This document shows, one piece after another, positions 18,656 to 28,046 of a stretch of DNA of 64,000 nucleotides; the stretch's first letter is position 1, and each line of letters begins with the position of its first letter. The stretch is taken from positions 1 through 64,000 of the forward strand of contig NZ_SSNI01000018.1 of the NCBI RefSeq assembly GCF_010015475.1, read 5' to 3'. The DNA comes from Pontibacter pamirensis. Lineage in GTDB: Bacteria; Bacteroidota; Bacteroidia; Cytophagales; Hymenobacteraceae. The notes beneath the pieces are model-generated. The model searched no databases and was not told the DNA's origin. It worked only from the letters and a program-made list of their open reading frames with translations. Both the position numbers and the translations under genes were made by a program.

Positions 18656-19504
18656 ATGAACACAAGACGTGATTTTTTAAAAAGCTCAGGCGCTATGGCA
18701 CTTGGTGCACTCCTTCTTCCAAACCTGGCCGCCACCGCCAAAGGAACAGCCAAAGTAAACAACGTAGGCATACAGCTCTATACTGTCCGTAAGGAGATGC
18801 TTGCTGATGCGGTGGGCACGCTGAAGCAACTTGCCAACATCGGCTACAAAGAACTGGAGTCTGCCCGTAGTGAGAAGGGTTTATACTATGGCCTGGAGCC
18901 AAAGGAAATCAAGAAGATAACAGAGGACCTGGGTATGACGCTGCGTAGCGGCCACGTGGGCATTGACAAGGACTGGGAGCGCACAGTAGCCGCCGCAGCA
19001 GAAACAGGTCAGGACTACCTTATCTGCTCTTCACTCCCTTCAAGCGGGCAAACTGTGTCTAACTACAAGCATGTGGCAGATACCTTCTCTAAAGCCGCCG
19101 AAGATTGTAAAAAAGCAGGTATGATTTTCGGCTACCATAACCACGAATACGAGTTCGAAAAAGAAAACGGGCAGGTACTGTACGATGTGCTGTTAGATGA
19201 AACAGATCCTGAAATGGTGAAGATGGAATTAGACTTAGGCTGGGTTATCTTAACCGGAAATGATCCGGTGACCTATTTCAATAAATACCCGGGCCGCTTC
19301 CCGCTCTGGCACCTGAAAGATATGGATAAAACAAAAAGGGAGAGCACTGAATTCGGTAAAGGTGCCATTGATATAAAGCGGATGTTGCAGAATGCAGACA
19401 AATCCGCCATGAAGTATTTCTTTGTGGAGCAGGAAGAGTACGCTGGTGTCGCCATGGACAGCGTGAAGCACAATTACCAGTATCTTCAAAAACTGAGCAT
19501 ATAA
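18656..19504 (+). CDS. Tat-exported sugar phosphate isomerase/epimerase-like TIM barrel
   Basis: A 282-residue protein with a twin-arginine signal (MNTRRDFLKSSGAMALGALLLP). The rest is an AP-endonuclease-2-like TIM barrel (xylose isomerase-like superfamily): VGIQLYTVRKEM at the first strand, GYHNHEYEF in the middle, MELDLGWV for a metal-binding Glu/Asp, and LWHLKDM near the end. Members isomerise or epimerise sugars, or act in 3-keto-glycoside breakdown; exported members are frequent in Bacteroidota. The exact reaction is not known. It follows the lectin-propeller gene and ends before a bidirectional terminator. Confidence 0.88.
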   Translation: MNTRRDFLKSSGAMALGALLLPNLAATAKGTAKVNNVGIQLYTVRKEMLADAVGTLKQLANIGYKELESARSEKGLYYGLEPKEIKKITEDLGMTLRSGHVGIDKDWERTVAAAAETGQDYLICSSLPSSGQTVSNYKHVADTFSKAAEDCKKAGMIFGYHNHEYEFEKENGQVLYDVLLDETDPEMVKMELDLGWVILTGNDPVTYFNKYPGRFPLWHLKDMDKTKRESTEFGKGAIDIKRMLQNADKSAMKYFFVEQEEYAGVAMDSVKHNYQYLQKLSI

Positions 19505-19540
19505 GTTTAAAACAACTTTCTGCTGAAAAGGATTTAAAAT

Positions 19541-19578
19541 AAAAACGCCTGACCTTTTATATGAGGTCAGGCGTTTTT
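19541..19578. terminator. bidirectional terminator
   Basis: Perfect 15-base arms (19541-19555 and 19564-19578) with an AAAAACGCCTGACCT left arm and a TTTTT tail on the right. It separates the convergent isomerase and NIPSNAP genes and reads as a terminator on both strands. Confidence 0.85.
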
Positions 19579-19626
19579 TATAGCTGTGGAAAATATGCCA
19601 GGCTACTTGTGCAGCAGCAAAGCTAT

Positions 19627-20433
19627 TTAAATATCAGAGTATGACGTTGGGTGAAGCAGGTAGATATCGGCATGAGATACGTTATTTGCATATTCCGGCA
19701 TAGCACTCATCTTTTTCCACTCCGGGTCTGCTCCGAAAGCCTTCCATTTCTTATCACGCTCTGCCATGTTCTCAAAAGTAGTCATGTACATGAGGTTCGG
19801 CATTCTGCTACCGGCTAGCACACGCCCATAGAAAACAGCATTGAAGCCCAACCGGTCAAAAAGCTGGATCTCCCCTTTGTTGAACATGTCCACTTTATTC
19901 TGGTGGAGTTTTTCGGTAGCTGCTTCGTAGCTGCGCAACTCATATATCCTTTCCTGTGACGCAGACTTAAGTTTCGGGACACTTACACCCTTCATGCCGA
20001 CAAAAGCATCTAATAAAATCGTCTCGAAGTGGCTATAGAGAGGGTTGTTATGGGGAGCATCTATATACTCTTTTCCTGCAGCAGTATACTGTTTGTCTTT
20101 TGCCAGCGTCTCATCCAGTTTATATACCTGGTCTGGAGAAGAGAGTGGAATTAATACGTAAACCAGTTGCTCTGTCGGAGCGGGCGCACTGGCATCCGTG
20201 TTCTCGGCTGGCTTGAACACACCTACTTTGCTGATGCCCGCACGGTGCAGGGCTGGCAGGTATGCGTTCTGCAGGAAGTTATCGAGCCGTTCTTCCTGAC
20301 CTTTATCTTTCAGGTGGAATATTTTTAACTGTTGAAGGTTAGGCTTGGCAGCCTGGCTAAGGGCAGGCATGGCGCTTACTACCCACAGCACAAGCAGGCA
20401 GAGGGCAAACAGGTTCAACTTTTTATAGTTCAT
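19627..20433 (-). CDS. exported NIPSNAP family protein
   Basis: A 268-residue protein from the start at 20433 (MNYKKLN); a longer reading adds 12 residues outside the signal peptide. A signal peptide ends near ALSQA. The mature part has two ferredoxin-like NIPSNAP units; the second is clearest, with ERIYELRSYEAATEKLHQNKVDMFNKGEI near residues 160-190 and MTTFENMAERDKKWKAF later. NIPSNAP proteins are dimeric alpha/beta-barrel folds with poorly known roles; in Bacteroidota, exported ones often sit beside sugar-oxidation genes, as here. No catalytic residue is clear. Confidence 0.87.
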   Translation of the reverse strand: MNYKKLNLFALCLLVLWVVSAMPALSQAAKPNLQQLKIFHLKDKGQEERLDNFLQNAYLPALHRAGISKVGVFKPAENTDASAPAPTEQLVYVLIPLSSPDQVYKLDETLAKDKQYTAAGKEYIDAPHNNPLYSHFETILLDAFVGMKGVSVPKLKSASQERIYELRSYEAATEKLHQNKVDMFNKGEIQLFDRLGFNAVFYGRVLAGSRMPNLMYMTTFENMAERDKKWKAFGADPEWKKMSAMPEYANNVSHADIYLLHPTSYSDI

Positions 20434-20576
20434 GTTAAGAGGTTGATGTTGAAGTGTAAGATTGAACATAACAGAACTCTAATCTAACACATAATCCGGA
20501 ATTTTCTTTAAAATATGTTCACTCACTTACTTCTGATTTTGATAGTAAAAGCATTCTCATTCGTTGAAACTTAATT

Positions 20577-20584
20577 TATCTTTG
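20577..20584 (+). promoter_or_regulatory. candidate Bacteroidota -7 element (TATCTTTG)
   Basis: TATCTTTG matches TAnnTTTG and lies 88 bases before the ElaA start. A convincing -33 element is lacking. Confidence 0.35.
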
Positions 20585-20671
20585 CCATTCCGTGCTTTAG
20601 CATGATATTGCGCAGCATTGCATCAGCCTTGATTTAATTAGAGGCTAAGACAGAGAAAGAATTTGATTCGA

Positions 20672-21121
20672 ATGACACTTACCAAAGTAAGCAAAGGTTT
20701 TGATGACCTCACGCCGCATGAAATGTATGAGATGCTGCGCTTAAGAAGCGATGTGTTTGTGGTAGAGCAAAACTGTGTTTTCCTGGACCTGGACAATAAA
20801 GATCAGAAGTGCCACCACCTGCTGCTCTACAACGAGCAGGCACTGGTAGCTTATGCGCGTTTAGTGCCTCAGGGTGTTTCATACCCCAACATCATGTCGA
20901 TTGGCAGAATTGTGACGAGTTCAGAGGTAAGAGGAACTGGGCTGGGCAAGCATTTAATGGAGATAGCAATTGCAGAATGCTATACCTTGTTTGGCACTGG
21001 CTCCATTAAAATCGGAGCACAGCTCTATGCTAAAAAGTTCTACAACGCATTTGGCTTTGTGCAAAGCAGCGAGGTGTATGACGAAGACGGCATTGACCAC
21101 ATCGAAATGATCAAAGCATAA
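20672..21121 (+). CDS. ElaA-like GNAT N-acetyltransferase
   Basis: This 149-residue GNAT-fold protein has the ElaA-type signature: EMLRLRSDVFVVEQNC near the N-terminus and DLDNKDQKCHHLLLY after it. The acetyl-CoA loop is RIVTSSEVRGTGLGKHLM (Q/RxxGxG/A variant RGTGLG). The acceptor is unknown. ATG at 20672 is chosen; TTG at 20663 is also in frame but has a poorer family match. It is followed 38 bases later by a DUF3820 gene, probably in one transcript. Confidence 0.9.
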   Translation: MTLTKVSKGFDDLTPHEMYEMLRLRSDVFVVEQNCVFLDLDNKDQKCHHLLLYNEQALVAYARLVPQGVSYPNIMSIGRIVTSSEVRGTGLGKHLMEIAIAECYTLFGTGSIKIGAQLYAKKFYNAFGFVQSSEVYDEDGIDHIEMIKA

Positions 21122-21159
21122 CAGACGCAACTTTCACCTCACGTATCAACAAAAATATC

Positions 21160-21423
21160 ATGGCAGAATTCACGCAACCGGACCCGAGCATTCTGGTCGA
21201 TCTGGTAAAAATTAAAATGCCTTTTGGAAAGTACAAGAATACTGTGTTATGTGACCTTCCTGTCTCCTACCTCGAATGGTTTTACCGGGAAGGCTTTCCT
21301 CCCGGGAAACTGGGGATGCAACTGGCTACCATTTTTGAAATTAAAACAAACGGCTTAAGTTATTTATTAGATCCCCTGAAGCGGCAGGCTTCCAAGAGCC
21401 AAACTAAATTCCCTCGCAGATAA
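21160..21423 (+). CDS. DUF3820 family protein
   Basis: An 87-residue soluble protein with the family core MPFGKYKNTVLCDLPVSYLEWF, centred at about residues 20-45. DUF3820 includes a putative quorum-sensing-regulated virulence factor of Pseudomonas, but the activity is unknown. It lies behind the ElaA gene and shares its terminator, so co-transcription is likely. Confidence 0.85.
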   Translation: MAEFTQPDPSILVDLVKIKMPFGKYKNTVLCDLPVSYLEWFYREGFPPGKLGMQLATIFEIKTNGLSYLLDPLKRQASKSQTKFPRR

Positions 21424-21463
21424 ACAGGAAAGCCAGCAATAAACACCGCTGGCTTTCCTGTTT
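21422..21463. terminator. bidirectional terminator
   Basis: Perfect 16-base arms at 21422-21437 and 21448-21463 (AAACAGGAAAGCCAGC and complement) with A and T tracts outside. It separates the convergent DUF3820 and GMC genes. Confidence 0.85.
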
Positions 21464-21486
21464 TAGGTAGAGTTTATGCTCTGCGA

Positions 21487-23199
21487 TCAAAGATTCATTT
21501 TCTTCATTTCTTTTACAGCGTAATCTACTGCACGGGCAGTAAAAGCCATGTAAGTAAGCGAAGGGTTCTGCGTAGAGGTGGAGGTCATACTGGCACCGTC
21601 TGTTACAAATACGTTCTTGCATTCGTGCAGCTGGTTCCACTTGTTCAGCAGCGATGTCTTTGGATCTTTGCCCATTCTCACGCCACCCATTTCATGTATG
21701 TCAAGACCGGGAGCCTGCTTCGAGTCTTTTGCCTGGATGTTCTTGAAGCCGGCGTTTGTGAACATCTCCGTCATCTGCTCTATATAATCCTTCGTCATTT
21801 TCTCGTCGTTCTCATCATAGTCAATCGAGACTTTAAGCTGCGGCATGTCGTACGGATCTTTCTTGCTTTTGTCGAGAGCTACATAGTTGCTTTCTTTCGG
21901 AATAGTCTCGCCCATCATGTGAGAACCGACTGACCAGCCACCCAACGAAGGGTTCAGCAAACTGTTTTTCAGGCTCTCCCCCAACCCATCCTGATTTGTG
22001 ATGCTTTTACGGTTGGCATTGAAGCCGGCAGCATAGCCTCTCAGGAAATCTGTCTCCTGCTTATGCACATTCCTGAAGCGTGGTATATACGGGCTATTCG
22101 GTCTGCGCCCGTCAGTGGTAGAGTCCAGGTGGCCATCATACTCCGCAGACACTCTTGCCCGGTAGTTATGGAAGCCCACATACTTGCCCATCAGTTCGTT
22201 GTCGTTACCTAACCCGTTCGGGAAGCGCTTCGACGTAGAGTTTAGCAGGATAAGGTTGGTGTTAAGCGCAGCAGCATTCACAAAAATGATTTTGGCATAA
22301 AACTCCATCACCTCTTTCGTGTTCGCATCGATCACGCGCACACCGGTTGCTTTGCCTTTCTCATCGTCGTAGATAATAGAATGCACCACTGAATCAGCAC
22401 GAAGCGTCAGGTTCCCTGTCCTGGCAGCCCAGGGAATAGTAGAGGCATTGCTGCTGAAATAGCCGCCAAACGGGCAGCCACGCTCGCAGATGGTACGGTG
22501 CTGGCACTGTGCCCTCCCCTGCTCCAGGTGGATAGGCTGTGGCTTTGTGATGTGTGCCGCACGCCCCATGATCACCTGCCGGTCTTTGTATTTCTGCGCT
22601 ACCTGCTTCTGAAAAAAGGTTTCTGCGCAGTTCATTTCATGCGGTGGAAGAAACTCTCCGTCCGGAAGCTGCGGAATACCGTCTCTGTTACCGGAGATAC
22701 CGGCGAACTTCTCCACATAGCTGTACCATGGCGCGATGTCCGCGTAACGGATAGGCCAATCTACAGCAAAGCCGTCGCGAGCCGGTCCTTCAAAATCGAA
22801 GTCGCTCCAGCGCTGCGTCTGTCGCGCCCACAGTAACGACTTGCCCCCTACCTGGTAACCGCGAATCCAGTCGAAAGGCTTTTCCTGCACGTAAGGGTGC
22901 TCGGCATCTTTTACAAAGAACTGCTCGGTGCCTTCATAAAAAGCGTAACACTTGCTGATGATCGGGTTCTGATTCTTTACCTCGAGCGGCAGTTGCCCAC
23001 GGTGCTCGAACTCCCACGGGTTTTTAGTGGTGGTCGGGTAATCTTTTATATGTTTTACGTCCTTGCCCCTCTCCAGAACAAGGGTTTTAAGGCCATGTCC
23101 GGTCAGTTCTTTTGCTGCCCAGCCGCCGCTGATGCCTGAACCTATAACGATGGCATCATAGGTCATATCTTTAACTGCGTCTATCGCTAAATTTGCCAT
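21487..23199 (-). CDS. GMC family oxidoreductase
   Basis: A 570-residue flavoprotein from the start at 23199 (MANLAIDA); a longer reading overlaps the upstream gene. The FAD-binding motif is VIGSGISGGWAAKEL (about residues 18-32). The C-terminus has the catalytic region with HEMGGVRMG and TDGASMTSTSTQNP. A CQHRTICERGCPFG Cys-rich segment in the middle is shared by the gluconate/sorbitol-dehydrogenase large-subunit branch. No Tat signal is seen on this subunit, so it is probably exported together with its partner, the four-base-distant small subunit, in the usual hitch-hiker way. It probably oxidises a sugar or sugar alcohol; the substrate is unknown. Confidence 0.92.
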   Translation of the reverse strand: MANLAIDAVKDMTYDAIVIGSGISGGWAAKELTGHGLKTLVLERGKDVKHIKDYPTTTKNPWEFEHRGQLPLEVKNQNPIISKCYAFYEGTEQFFVKDAEHPYVQEKPFDWIRGYQVGGKSLLWARQTQRWSDFDFEGPARDGFAVDWPIRYADIAPWYSYVEKFAGISGNRDGIPQLPDGEFLPPHEMNCAETFFQKQVAQKYKDRQVIMGRAAHITKPQPIHLEQGRAQCQHRTICERGCPFGGYFSSNASTIPWAARTGNLTLRADSVVHSIIYDDEKGKATGVRVIDANTKEVMEFYAKIIFVNAAALNTNLILLNSTSKRFPNGLGNDNELMGKYVGFHNYRARVSAEYDGHLDSTTDGRRPNSPYIPRFRNVHKQETDFLRGYAAGFNANRKSITNQDGLGESLKNSLLNPSLGGWSVGSHMMGETIPKESNYVALDKSKKDPYDMPQLKVSIDYDENDEKMTKDYIEQMTEMFTNAGFKNIQAKDSKQAPGLDIHEMGGVRMGKDPKTSLLNKWNQLHECKNVFVTDGASMTSTSTQNPSLTYMAFTARAVDYAVKEMKKMNL

Positions 23200-23203
23200 T
23201 TTA

Positions 23204-23737
23204 TTAAGAAAGGGATTCTTGATTAACAGGAACACAACCATAGTAGTGGCCGGGTACTGCCTGGTAGTTGGTAAGGTTCATCATCACGTACTCTGAATTC
23301 ATATAACCGCGCACGGTCAGGCCTTTTACCAGTTTATAAAACTCACTCTCACTTGTGTCGCCGGACTGCTCCATGTCTCTCAGCAAGGCTATGCGCTCGT
23401 CAGTGCTGCAGGCTTCGAATACTTTGCCGTGCTTTTTCCTAGCCTTCGCTTTAAGACCATCCAGTCCTTTCGATAAATTTTCCTGCGCTTCCTTCTCATA
23501 GCAATCAGCCACCATTTTCTGGACGAAGAGATGCACATTCAGGTCTTTGGCGCCGGGAGTGTCTGTAGCGGGGATAATGGTATCAACCACATGTGCTAAA
23601 AGTCCCTCTTGGCTAGGTGAAAGGTATGGCTGCAATTCCTGCGCTGTTGCTTTTTTACTGCTGAGATCGCATCCCGGGAGAAGCACCAGGCCAGTAACGG
23701 CCAGGGCCATATTTCTAATTACTACTCGTCTGTTCAT
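23204..23737 (-). CDS. gluconate 2-dehydrogenase subunit 3-like Tat lipoprotein
   Basis: A 177-residue protein starting MNRRVVIRNMALAV, a twin-arginine signal, ending in LPGC (lipobox, Cys25). The body matches the subunit 3 family of membrane-bound sugar dehydrogenases: LLAHVVDTIIPATDTPGAKDLNVHLF, then VRGYMNSEYVMMNLTNYQAVPGHY. This subunit carries the large FAD subunit through the Tat system and anchors it. It ends four bases before the GMC start, so the two form one unit with the GMC protein as catalytic subunit. No cytochrome subunit is adjacent; electron acceptor unknown. Confidence 0.9.
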   Translation of the reverse strand: MNRRVVIRNMALAVTGLVLLPGCDLSSKKATAQELQPYLSPSQEGLLAHVVDTIIPATDTPGAKDLNVHLFVQKMVADCYEKEAQENLSKGLDGLKAKARKKHGKVFEACSTDERIALLRDMEQSGDTSESEFYKLVKGLTVRGYMNSEYVMMNLTNYQAVPGHYYGCVPVNQESLS

Positions 23738-24965
23738 GCGGGCCTAAATAATTCTAATATTGTTATGTAAAATGTTAGCGGGTATGCACTGGTTGAGTTT
23801 ACACTTATCTATTCAAGCATAAGAAGGCTAATCTATTAAAAGAATCAGCTACTGACGCAAACTAAATCTCTGGAATTATATGCTGTGCGGCAACACAATT
23901 ATGTAAGACTACATTATCCTGAAAAGTTCATTTTGCATTTGGGAACATATTACAGCTTTTTTCTAAAGTTGCCAAATACCGGAGATAGAAAGGACAAAGC
24001 GGCAGCTTTATCAGAAGGCGCAAACATATTTGGCACCTATACTACGCGCTGTTGGCTATTATGACAAGGGAAAGCACGAGGAGCTAATATACTGATCGAA
24101 ACTTCAGGATACTCTATACTATCTTATCCAGTACTGAACTGCTTTTTTACCATCACTACCTAAAGCCACATATGATTAAAAGCTTGGGTGCTATAGATGG
24201 TCTTTTTATCCAGATTTTATGGTTGGAAGCGAGTCATCCGGAACTTAAGAAGAGTTACTTCTGAAATGTACAGCTATCTTTTTGTTTAAAAGGTAACTAC
24301 CCCCAGTTTTTAAAGATATACTTCCAGAATTAAAGTACAAAGCTAAACAAGTGCTTAGCGGATTGGTTTGTGAATGAGTCGGAAAGGGAAGGGTACTAAA
24401 GAAGCATTCCGCATGGGGAGCATCATGAAAAAGGAGTTCAAAAAAAATTTTTAAACCAAACACTTGAATTTACACCAGCCTTGAAATGATTATTTTTTAT
24501 GAGCACTTCAACAAAAACTAAAAGGACAATATTATATACTGTTTTTATTATACATGAATAGCATGTTAATCACTTTTCAGTTGTTTTTGTTCACTTTTAT
24601 TACAAAATGAACAACCGCATTATTGTCTTAAACCAACATATAAAATACTTATCTCATTATTTTTTCCTAATAAAGCTCTAGTATTTAATATACCTTATAT
24701 GTAATATTGCTCCATATCTATATAAAATTAGAGTAAAAGAAGCCTATTAGATAAAACATCAGGAAATATTACCAAATGAAAAATGCTGTGAAAACAGCAA
24801 TGGGAAAACTATTGCCTAAAAAGTAAAGACTTCCTGTAGCCAACTGCAGCATCTATAAATAAGCAAAAATCATCATGTTTTTGCAAAGGAAAACTATTGC
24901 CTAAAAAGTAAGACAAACCTATTCGCTAAGTAAGAGCTCAGTCACCCTCAACACAAAACAATTAT
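23738..24965. other. 1.2 kb AT-rich gene-free region
   Basis: No gene is supported. The left end is the control region of the dehydrogenase operon. From about 24,450 the DNA becomes very AT-rich and carries a pair of 24-base direct repeats just upstream of the surface protein. It may be an insertion scar or a long regulatory leader. No mobile-element ends were seen. Confidence 0.55.
24803..24911 (+). repeat. pair of 24-base direct repeats upstream of the surface protein
   Basis: The sequence beginning GGAAAACTATTGCC and ending AAAAAGTAA occurs identically at 24803-24826 and 24888-24911, 85 bases apart. The second copy ends 54 bases before the start codon at 24966. Twin operators or a tandem duplication are the simple readings. 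Confidence 0.9.
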
Positions 24966-27881
24966 ATGGAAAACCTTTACATTTCAAATTCACCTCTATT
25001 ACGGACAAAACCTGCCACGGTTGCATTAAAAAGCATTTGCGGCAGAATTAATCAACAAATGCTGCTTTTAATGCTGAGCATGCTGCTGCTTAGCTTTAGT
25101 AGTTTTGGGCAAGCAGGAACAACATTCACAACAGTAGGGTCTGGAGATTGGCATTTACCTGCTACTTGGGGTAAACCAGCCACTTCTAGCCCTCTGGCTG
25201 GTACACATTATCCTAGTACAAACGACAACGTTAACATATTTAACGGTCATGCAGTAACTGTAAGAACTGGCGAATACGCATGTAAAAACATAAGAATCTA
25301 TGCGGGACAAGGTCAGCCTAAGACAGGTGGCCAGTTAATTATCGGAGATACTACCAACAGTACAGCCATTACTTCGATTGCAAAACTTAGTTTGGCTGAT
25401 TTGATGTTTGAAACTGCTACTGGCAAGCCAAAAGAACGCGCTACTTTAAGGATAGCTCGTAACGGGAACATGATTCTTTCTGGAGCCATAACCAAAGGTA
25501 AATTTCAAGGTAACAACAACTCAGACTATAGTAACAATCAAGATATTTTCTATAGATTCAGTTCTACTAGTACTATTGAGTACAACGGAACAGCGGCTCA
25601 AAATATCTTCAACTTCTACGAAATGGCTGGAGTCAACGTGGCTGAAACGGCAACATCATATGGTAATTTAATATTAAGCGGTTCCGGTACAAAAACGCCA
25701 GTTGCAGGGCTTGGTGTTAGAGGTAATTTAACAGTAAATTCCGGTGTTATTTTTGATGCTCTCGCATTAAATCATACTATATTAAAAAGTCTTTCTAACG
25801 CTGGAACCATAGAAGCAAAAACAAGCACCATTAATATTGGGGAGAATTTTACTAACAACATCAATACTATAACAGGCATATTCAATAAAGGTACAGGTCT
25901 TGTAAACTATAACGGTGGAAACCAAAGTGTTGCTGGCATAGCGTACCATAACTTACAGTTCTCGGGTTCGGGCACTAAAATGGCTACAGGCAATCTTTCA
26001 GTTGGGAGTAACTTGGATATAATATCAGGTGTCACTTTTAATGCTGGTAGTGGAGTCCATTCAATTGCTGCCAATTTAACAAATGCAGGTAGAATTGATG
26101 CTTTCACCAGCACTATCCATATTGGAGGCACTTTCAACAGCACTGGTCAGTTCAATAAAGGAATCGGTAATGTTATATATGATGGTAACGCTCAGTCCAT
26201 TTCACCTCTTAGTTACTATAATCTAACTTTAACTCATGCTTCAGGCACTTCAGATATAACAAAAACTGCAGGTGGTGCAATCTCTGTAAGTAATATTTTC
26301 ACAATAAATACCGGTGTTTCGTTTGCTCATAATAACAGTTTTTTCTTTTACGATGGTGACGCAAATCAAAATATCACACCTGCTGTCTATTACAATTTAA
26401 CTCTTGGCGGAAAAGACACTAAGTTCGCTACCACAGGACTTGAAATAAAGAACAACTTTCAAGTTTACAGTCAGGTTAATTTTGAATCGGACGGTAACTA
26501 CACACACACTATCACAGGGAATGTGCAAAACGATGGCACTATTAATAATCCCAACACCAATGTCACCAATCAATTAAATGTAAGAGGCAACTTTACAAAC
26601 AACGGTATTTTTAATGCAAAGGCTGCAACTCACACTATAAGCGGGAACTGGCTAAATGATCGCACCTTTAATTCCGATGCTTCAACTATTATCCTCAATG
26701 GACTCAACAAAACAATCACGTCTACAATAACTAGTACTGGAGCCTTCCATAACTTAACAGTTTCAAATGGCACAACATCTAGCATGACAACAGATTTAAC
26801 TGTTAACAATGAGTTGAAAGTTGAAAACACAGTGCTGACGACAGGCGATAGAACACTGTTTTTAGGTGCAACCGCAAACATGTTATCTTTAGAGACAGCA
26901 ACAGCGCATGTCAGAGGAAATCTGCAAACGACAAGAAACGTGGCAGCAGGTGGTACTGAACTGTTTGGAAGAATGGGCATGAGAATTACTGATAGTTCTA
27001 CTCCTATAAACAACGTTACTGTAAAACGCGTGACTGGAACAACTTTCGAAAACAGTTCCGTACAGCGCCAGTATTATGTTTCTACTCCAAATGCCCAGGC
27101 AACAGATAAATTTACAGCTGGGATGGAGTTAGCATTTCCTGATTTCAATTTAACGGAATCAGCTGGAACGTTGTATGAGGTTTACCGAAAGAACATAAAC
27201 AACACCTACGAATTCTTGCCAAAAGTTGAAACAGCAGAAGCTTTTTACAACTATCAGCTAGCTGATGCAGACAGAAAGTACGGAGTATATACGTTAGCAA
27301 ACCGTAACAATCCCCTCCCCGTCGAACTTACCTGGTTCAAAGCGCAGCGCCAGGCGCAGGGCGTGCTGCTGACATGGGAGACGGCTTCTGAGCAAGATAA
27401 CAGTGGCTTTGAGGTGCAGGTGTCAACCAACGGCACGACCTTCAGCAAAGTAGCTTTTGTGGATAGCAAAGTGGTAAACTCATCCGTGAAACAGCGCTAT
27501 AGCTATACAGACAACGCCACTCTTGCCTTTGGCACACGCTACTACCGTTTGGCTCAGATGGATTTAGATGGCACAACTACTTATTCTAGCATCAAAGCGG
27601 TAAACATGGATACAAAGATGGAGGCGGCCGCCGCTTTCCCTAATCCGTTCGCAGACGGACAGGAGGTAATGGTGCGCCTGCCACAGGGTGGTGAAAGCCG
27701 TCCGGTGAGCCTGGTACTGACAAACACGCTGGGCCAGGTAATATTGGAGCAGCAGGCACAGGTGCAGGATGGCCAGGTGGAACTCGCAGTGAACACTGCA
27801 AAAGCAAATGCAAAAGGGATGTACCTGCTCAACGTCATCGACAACGGCTCAAAGTATACCTTTAAGCTGGTTAAAAAGTAA
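24966..27881 (+). CDS. T9SS-sorted repeat surface protein
   Basis: A 971-residue secreted protein. A long N-terminus (about 50 residues) ends in a hydrophobic stretch before FGQA, the likely signal. After a GSGDWHLPATWG start block, about 650 residues consist of degenerate repeats of about 90-110 residues, with motifs such as YNLTLSGSGTK, LTVNSGVTF and NAGTIEA, typical of beta-helix/adhesin stalks. From residue about 780 a different C-terminal part begins: LTWFKAQRQAQGVLLTWETASEQDNSGFEVQ (fibronectin-like) and then the type A sorting domain (FPNPFADGQ, GMYLLNVI, FKLVKK). It is thus exported by T9SS and attached to the surface. The repeat part is AT-rich, the C-terminal part GC-rich. Exact role unknown; adhesion is a guess. 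Confidence 0.88.
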   Translation: MENLYISNSPLLRTKPATVALKSICGRINQQMLLLMLSMLLLSFSSFGQAGTTFTTVGSGDWHLPATWGKPATSSPLAGTHYPSTNDNVNIFNGHAVTVRTGEYACKNIRIYAGQGQPKTGGQLIIGDTTNSTAITSIAKLSLADLMFETATGKPKERATLRIARNGNMILSGAITKGKFQGNNNSDYSNNQDIFYRFSSTSTIEYNGTAAQNIFNFYEMAGVNVAETATSYGNLILSGSGTKTPVAGLGVRGNLTVNSGVIFDALALNHTILKSLSNAGTIEAKTSTINIGENFTNNINTITGIFNKGTGLVNYNGGNQSVAGIAYHNLQFSGSGTKMATGNLSVGSNLDIISGVTFNAGSGVHSIAANLTNAGRIDAFTSTIHIGGTFNSTGQFNKGIGNVIYDGNAQSISPLSYYNLTLTHASGTSDITKTAGGAISVSNIFTINTGVSFAHNNSFFFYDGDANQNITPAVYYNLTLGGKDTKFATTGLEIKNNFQVYSQVNFESDGNYTHTITGNVQNDGTINNPNTNVTNQLNVRGNFTNNGIFNAKAATHTISGNWLNDRTFNSDASTIILNGLNKTITSTITSTGAFHNLTVSNGTTSSMTTDLTVNNELKVENTVLTTGDRTLFLGATANMLSLETATAHVRGNLQTTRNVAAGGTELFGRMGMRITDSSTPINNVTVKRVTGTTFENSSVQRQYYVSTPNAQATDKFTAGMELAFPDFNLTESAGTLYEVYRKNINNTYEFLPKVETAEAFYNYQLADADRKYGVYTLANRNNPLPVELTWFKAQRQAQGVLLTWETASEQDNSGFEVQVSTNGTTFSKVAFVDSKVVNSSVKQRYSYTDNATLAFGTRYYRLAQMDLDGTTTYSSIKAVNMDTKMEAAAAFPNPFADGQEVMVRLPQGGESRPVSLVLTNTLGQVILEQQAQVQDGQVELAVNTAKANAKGMYLLNVIDNGSKYTFKLVKK

Positions 27882-27904
27882 CACACCACATACACCAACA
27901 GCAG

Positions 27905-27940
27905 AAGAGGGTAGCACAAGCGTGTTGCCCTCTTTCTGTT
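27905..27940 (+). terminator. terminator of the T9SS protein gene
   Basis: AAGAGGGTAGCAC pairs with GTGTTGCCCTCTT with two weak positions, followed by TCTGTTTT. It lies 23 bases after the stop codon. Confidence 0.65.
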
Positions 27941-28046
27941 TTAACCAACCTGGCTATAAGGGTTGAAACAGAGTTGCTCTGCCTCAGAGAATTTCTATTA
28001 CACGTTTTTATGCATCCTGAAGTGCTCTAGGCAGGTATGACAGCCT

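Noticed and set aside
24803..24911. CRISPR-like array
   Set aside because: Only two copies of one repeat, with no regular spacers and no cas genes anywhere in the window.
23738..24965. Insertion sequence or genomic island boundary
   Set aside because: No transposase, terminal inverted repeats, integrase or tRNA were found, despite the AT-rich composition.
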